A stretch of 64,000 nt of DNA from Nonomuraea sp. NBC_00507 (lineage in GTDB: Bacteria; Actinomycetota; Actinomycetes; Streptosporangiales; Streptosporangiaceae). The notes beneath the pieces are model-generated. The model saw only the letters and a program-made list of their open reading frames with translations. It made no database searches and was not told the origin of the DNA. Positions 60,884 through 64,000 of the stretch are shown piece by piece; the first letter of the stretch is position 1, and every line of letters begins with the position of its first letter. The position numbers and the translations under genes are program-made. Location: positions 10,230,001 to 10,294,000 of the forward strand of contig NZ_CP107853.1 of NCBI RefSeq assembly GCF_036013525.1. Reading direction: 5' to 3'.

Positions 60884-61933
60884 ATGGTGGAGCGGGCCCC
60901 GGAATCCGAGCCGTCCAAGACGAGAGCATCGGCGCGGGCCAAGCGCCCCACGATGGCGGATGTCGCCGCGCGGGTAGGCGTGTCACGGGCGCTGGTCTCG
61001 CTCGTGTTCCGCAACGAGCCGGGGGCGAGCAAGGAGACACGCAACCGCGTGCTCCGCGCCGCCGACGAGCTCGGCTACCGCCCGGACAACGCGGCGCGGC
61101 TGCTCGCCCGCAACCGCAGCATGGTCCTCGGCGTGATGATCAACATCCGCAACGCCTTCCACGCCGACCTCGTCGAAGCGATCTACGCCGAGGCCGAACG
61201 GCTCGGTTACGAGGTCCTGCTCAGCGCGCTCGGCCCCGCGCGGGACGAGCGGAAGGTCGTGGAAGCCCTGCTGGGCCACCGCTGCGAGGCGTTGATCCTG
61301 CTCGGCCCGAACGCCGAGACCGGCTATCTCGCCGAGCTGGGGGCGCACACCCCCACCGTGGTCGTGGGACGGCGCGTCCCGGCCAACGGCGTCGACACCG
61401 TCCACACCGCGGAGAACAAGGGCATGCGACAGGCCATGGACCATCTGGTCGGCCTCGGCCACCGCGCCATCGTCCACATCGACGGCGGCGACGGGCCCGG
61501 CTCCGCCGAACGCCGCCGCGCCTACCGCGCCGCCATGCGCGACCACGGGCTGCAGGACGAGATCCGGATCCTGCCCGGAGATCACACCGAGGAGTCCGGC
61601 GAGACGGCCGGCGAGACCTTGCTGCACGACGACCGGTTGCCGACCGCCGTGCTGGCCGGCAACGACCGGTGCGCCATGGGGCTCATGCACGCGCTCAGCC
61701 GCGCGGGGGTGGGCATCCCGCGGGACATCTCGGTGGTCGGCTACGACGACAGCCACATGGCGCACCTGTCCCACATCAACCTCACCACCGTGCGCCAGGA
61801 CGCGGAGCAGATGGCCCAGCTCGCGGTGCGCTCGGCGGTGGAGCGCCTGGACGACCACCGGCTGCCCTCCCGCGAGCTCATCCTCGACGCCCGGCTCGTC
61901 GTCCGCGGCACCACGGCGCCACCGCGACCGTGA
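60884..61933 (+). CDS. LacI-family regulator of the inositol-type operon
   Basis: A 349-aa regulator. The HTH reads TMADVAARVGVSRALVSLVFRNEPGA, with the hinge NAARLLARNRS. The sensor ends DISVVGYDDSHMAHLSHINLTTVRQDA. I chose ATG 60884, preceded by AGGAAAGGG; an in-frame ATG at 60821 overlaps a -10-like TACTAT and is probably part of the promoter. It is divergent from the inositol operon with a LacI-type dyad between them, so it likely represses both. The inducer is inferred to be an inositol or its catabolite. Confidence 0.9.
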   Translation: MVERAPESEPSKTRASARAKRPTMADVAARVGVSRALVSLVFRNEPGASKETRNRVLRAADELGYRPDNAARLLARNRSMVLGVMINIRNAFHADLVEAIYAEAERLGYEVLLSALGPARDERKVVEALLGHRCEALILLGPNAETGYLAELGAHTPTVVVGRRVPANGVDTVHTAENKGMRQAMDHLVGLGHRAIVHIDGGDGPGSAERRRAYRAAMRDHGLQDEIRILPGDHTEESGETAGETLLHDDRLPTAVLAGNDRCAMGLMHALSRAGVGIPRDISVVGYDDSHMAHLSHINLTTVRQDAEQMAQLAVRSAVERLDDHRLPSRELILDARLVVRGTTAPPRP

Positions 61934-61964
61934 CCTGATCATCGGGTCGGCCGTCACCATGACA

Positions 61965-61981
61965 CGCAACCAGAGGTTGCG
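61965..61981. promoter_or_regulatory. ArsR-type operator 1
   Basis: CGCAACC-AGA-GGTTGCG is a perfect 7-bp inverted repeat. It overlaps a -35-like TTGCGC (61977) that is spaced 17 bases from TAGCGT (62000). A second copy of the dyad lies 46 bp downstream. Confidence 0.7.
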
Positions 61982-62011
61982 CGTTCCAGGAGCGCCTGCT
62001 AGCGTGAACGC

Positions 62012-62026
62012 GCAACCAACGGTTGC
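62012..62026. promoter_or_regulatory. ArsR-type operator 2
   Basis: GCAACC-AAC-GGTTGC repeats operator 1 apart from the 3-base spacer. It lies just after the -10-like TAGCGT and 22 bases before the SRPBCC start, so a repressor bound at both sites would bracket the promoter. Confidence 0.7.
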
Positions 62027-62047
62027 ACATGAGACGGAAGGATCGTC

Positions 62048-62524
62048 ATGATTCCGAGCATCGAACAAGAAATCCTGATCGAGGCGCCGGTCGACGTGGT
62101 CTGGGGCGCGGTGACGGAGCCGGACCAGATCAGCAGCTGGTTCACCAACGCCGCCGTCATCGACGTACGGGAGGGCGGCAAGGGCGCGCTCACCTGGACC
62201 GACCGGGCAGCCATCGACATCACCGAACCGGTCACCGCCGAGATCACCGTGGTGACCCTCGATCGGCCTCGCCTGTTCTCCTTCCGCTGGGCCTACCCGG
62301 AGGGTGCCGTGCCGCGCGAGGGCAACTCCGTGCTCGTGGAGTTCACGCTCACCCCAGAGGGCGAGAGCACCCGCTTGCGGGTCACCGAGAGCGGCCTCAG
62401 CGAGATCGACTGGACCGAGGAGCAGAAGGCCACCTACACGCAGGAGCACACCCACGGCTGGAGCAAGCACCTCGCCGACCTGGTGGCGTACGCTTCCGTG
62501 AAGGACCGGGCAGCAGTGAAGTGA
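62048..62524 (+). CDS. SRPBCC (AHSA1-type) protein
   Basis: A 158-aa START-like domain protein. IEQEILIEAPVDVVWGAVTEPDQISSWF is the family opening. GGKGALTW and FSFRWAYPEG follow, and it ends in the long C-terminal helix GWSKHLADLVAYASV. These proteins have a hydrophobic pocket and usually pair with an ArsR repressor, as here. The pair is translationally coupled, with the stop overlapping the next start (TGATG). The ligand is unknown. Confidence 0.88.
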   Translation: MIPSIEQEILIEAPVDVVWGAVTEPDQISSWFTNAAVIDVREGGKGALTWTDRAAIDITEPVTAEITVVTLDRPRLFSFRWAYPEGAVPREGNSVLVEFTLTPEGESTRLRVTESGLSEIDWTEEQKATYTQEHTHGWSKHLADLVAYASVKDRAAVK

Positions 62525-62889
62525 TGAACCCCGAAGACGAGGAGCTCCTGGCGGCGGTCACCGAACCGAGCCGTCGCCGGCTTCTTGACGTCCTGCTGGC
62601 CCTCGGCGAGGCGACGCCCACCGCCCTCGCCGCCGAGCTGCCCTTCACCCGTCAGGCGGTCGCCAAGCACCTGGCGGTCCTCGACCGCGCCGGGCTCGTC
62701 GAGGCTCGGCGGGACGGCCGCGAAGTGCGCTACTCCGTTCGCCCGGAACGGCTCGACGCGGCCGTCCGGGCGATGGCGGACGTCGCGGCACGGTGGGACG
62801 CCCGGCTGCAAAGGATCAAGCAGATCGCCGAGTCCGCCCACCGCGAGACACGAGGCGGCGAGGCCGCCCGGGCTACGCGCCGGCATTGA
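62524..62889 (+). CDS. ArsR-family repressor
   Basis: A 121-aa winged-helix repressor. EPSRRRLLDVLLALGEATPTALAAEL leads to the recognition helix FTRQAVAKHLAVLDRAGLVEARRDGREVRY. No metal-binding Cys cluster is present, so it senses something other than metal or works through its SRPBCC partner. It probably controls its own operon through the twin GCAACC/GGTTGC sites upstream. GTG 62521 is an alternative start one codon earlier. Confidence 0.9.
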   Translation: MNPEDEELLAAVTEPSRRRLLDVLLALGEATPTALAAELPFTRQAVAKHLAVLDRAGLVEARRDGREVRYSVRPERLDAAVRAMADVAARWDARLQRIKQIAESAHRETRGGEAARATRRH

Positions 62890-62910
62890 CGCCGCACCCG
62901 CGGCTGGTCG

Positions 62911-64000
62911 TCAGTCGTTCTGTGGGAAGCCGAGGTTGAGGCCGCCGTGGCTGGGGTCGAGCCAGCGCGAGGTGACGACCTTGCCGCGGGTGAAGAAGTG
63001 CACGCCCTCGGTCCCGTGCGCGTGGGTGTCGCCGAACAGGCTGCTCTTCCAGCCGCCGAAGGAGTAGTACGCCACCGGCACCGGGATCGGCACGTTGATG
63101 CCCACCATGCCCACCTCCACCTCGTTCTGGAAGCGCCGCGCCGCCCCTCCGTCGTTGGTGAAGATGGCCGTGCCGTTGCCGTACGGGTTGGCGTTGATGA
63201 GGGCGAGCCCTTCGTCGTAGGACTGCACCCGGACGACGGACAGCACAGGCCCGAAGATCTCGTCACGGTAGATGGACATGTCCGGCGTGACGTGGTCGAA
63301 CAGGGTGGGGCCGAGCCAGAAGCCATCCTGGCCGCCGTCGAAGTCCCCCTCCCGGCCGTCGACGACGAGAGCCGCCCCCTCCGCGGCTCCCGCCTCGACG
63401 TAGCCGGCCACCTTGTCGCGGTGCTGGCCGGTGACCAGCGGGCCCATGTCGCAGCCGCGGGTGCCGTCACCGGTACGCAGCTTGCCCATGCGCTCCTTGA
63501 TCTTCTCGACGAGGTCGTCGGCGACGGTGTCGACCGCGACGAGCGCCGAGATCGCCATGCACCGCTCCCCCGCCGAGCCGAAGCCGGCGTTGACCGCGGC
63601 GTCGGCGACCAGGTCGAGGTCGGCGTCCGGCAGGACGAGCATGTGGTTCTTGGCGCCGCCCAGCGCCTGGACCCGCTTGCCGTGTGCGGTGCCGGTCTCG
63701 TAGACGTACCTGGCGATCGGGGTGGAGCCGACGAAGGAGATCCCCCGCACGTCGGGGTGGGTGAGCAGCGCGTCCACGGCCTCCTTATCGCCGTGCACGA
63801 CGTTCATGATCCCGTCGGGCAGGCCGGCCTCGGTCCACAGGCGGGCCACGGCGAGGGCCGCCGAGGGGTCCTTTTCGCTGGGCTTGAGGATCACCGCGTT
63901 GCCGCAGGCGATGGCGACCGGGATGAACCACAGCGGCACCATGGCCGGGAAGTTGAACGGCGAGATCACGGCCACGACGCCGAGCGGCTGCCGGAGGGAG
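62911..64000 (-). CDS. mmsA: CoA-acylating methylmalonate-semialdehyde dehydrogenase (partial)
   Basis: The C-terminal part (about 363 residues) of an aldehyde dehydrogenase whose start lies beyond the window edge. [32 protein letters not shown] is typical of MmsA/Iol[20 protein letters not shown] and [11 protein letters not shown], with the catalytic Cys, follow, then [20 protein letters not shown] and [26 protein letters not shown]. It makes acetyl-CoA or propionyl-CoA from malonate or methylmalonate semialdehyde, the last step of inositol (IolA) and valine breakdown. The nearby inositol operon makes the IolA role plausible. Confidence 0.93.
   Translation of the reverse strand, partial: SLRQPLGVVAVISPFNFPAMVPLWFIPVAIACGNAVILKPSEKDPSAALAVARLWTEAGLPDGIMNVVHGDKEAVDALLTHPDVRGISFVGSTPIARYVYETGTAHGKRVQALGGAKNHMLVLPDADLDLVADAAVNAGFGSAGERCMAISALVAVDTVADDLVEKIKERMGKLRTGDGTRGCDMGPLVTGQHRDKVAGYVEAGAAEGAALVVDGREGDFDGGQDGFWLGPTLFDHVTPDMSIYRDEIFGPVLSVVRVQSYDEGLALINANPYGNGTAIFTNDGGAARRFQNEVEVGMVGINVPIPVPVAYYSFGGWKSSLFGDTHAHGTEGVHFFTRGKVVTSRWLDPSHGGLNLGFPQND

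Overview
This window is chromosomal DNA from a GC-rich actinomycete. The evidence is GC-rich third codon positions throughout, frequent GTG starts, ATGA/GTGA gene overlaps, lipoprotein sugar-binding proteins, three LacI-family regulators, and a GH11 xylanase with a CBM2 domain. The gene mix (PF04672-type methyltransferase, DUF6493-type protein, VanW protein) would fit a Streptosporangiales soil actinomycete such as Nonomuraea. That placement is inference, not shown by the sequence. I see no rRNA, tRNA, CRISPR array, insertion sequence or phage.

Layout. 0-5 kb: a secreted clan GH-A glycosidase, a MarR regulator with its own palindrome, and an unrecognised 542-aa protein built from about four internal repeats. 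5.0-20.8 kb: a coherent N-glycan degradation locus. On the minus strand one 12.5-kb operon runs GH38 alpha-mannosidase, ABC importer (binding protein and two permeases), GH5 beta-mannosidase-like enzyme, GH3 enzyme and GH85 endo-beta-N-acetylglucosaminidase. On the plus strand a LacI regulator is translationally coupled to a secreted GH84 hexosaminidase. Two near-identical 14-bp operators lie between the divergent units. 20.8-32.0 kb: a second glycan locus with a GH35 beta-galactosidase, a LacI regulator and a seven-gene operon (ABC importer, 59-aa membrane protein, GH29 fucosidase, parvulin-like foldase, beta-helix protein with a discoidin domain). Identical 14-bp operators sit on both sides of the regulator.

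32.3-45.8 kb is a mixed region: an APC permease behind a long structured leader, a cytoplasmic subtilase with a coupled 87-aa protein that resembles its own prodomain, a DUF6493-like protein, the xylanase, an ABC exporter, a secreted trypsin-like protease, an apparently leaderless SDR gene and a VanW protein. 45.8-54.8 kb shows decay: three genes (TetR regulator, AAA ATPase duplicate, FAD-linked oxidase) are broken by several internal deletions. They lie next to intact genes for an MFS exporter, a membrane protein, a methyltransferase, an alginate-lyase-like enzyme and the full AAA ATPase.

54.8-61.9 kb is an inositol-type catabolic and transport operon (IolH-, IolG- and IolE-like proteins plus a ribose-type ABC importer) with a divergent LacI regulator. 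After an SRPBCC/ArsR pair with twin operators, the window ends inside a methylmalonate-semialdehyde dehydrogenase gene, which may belong to the same pathway.
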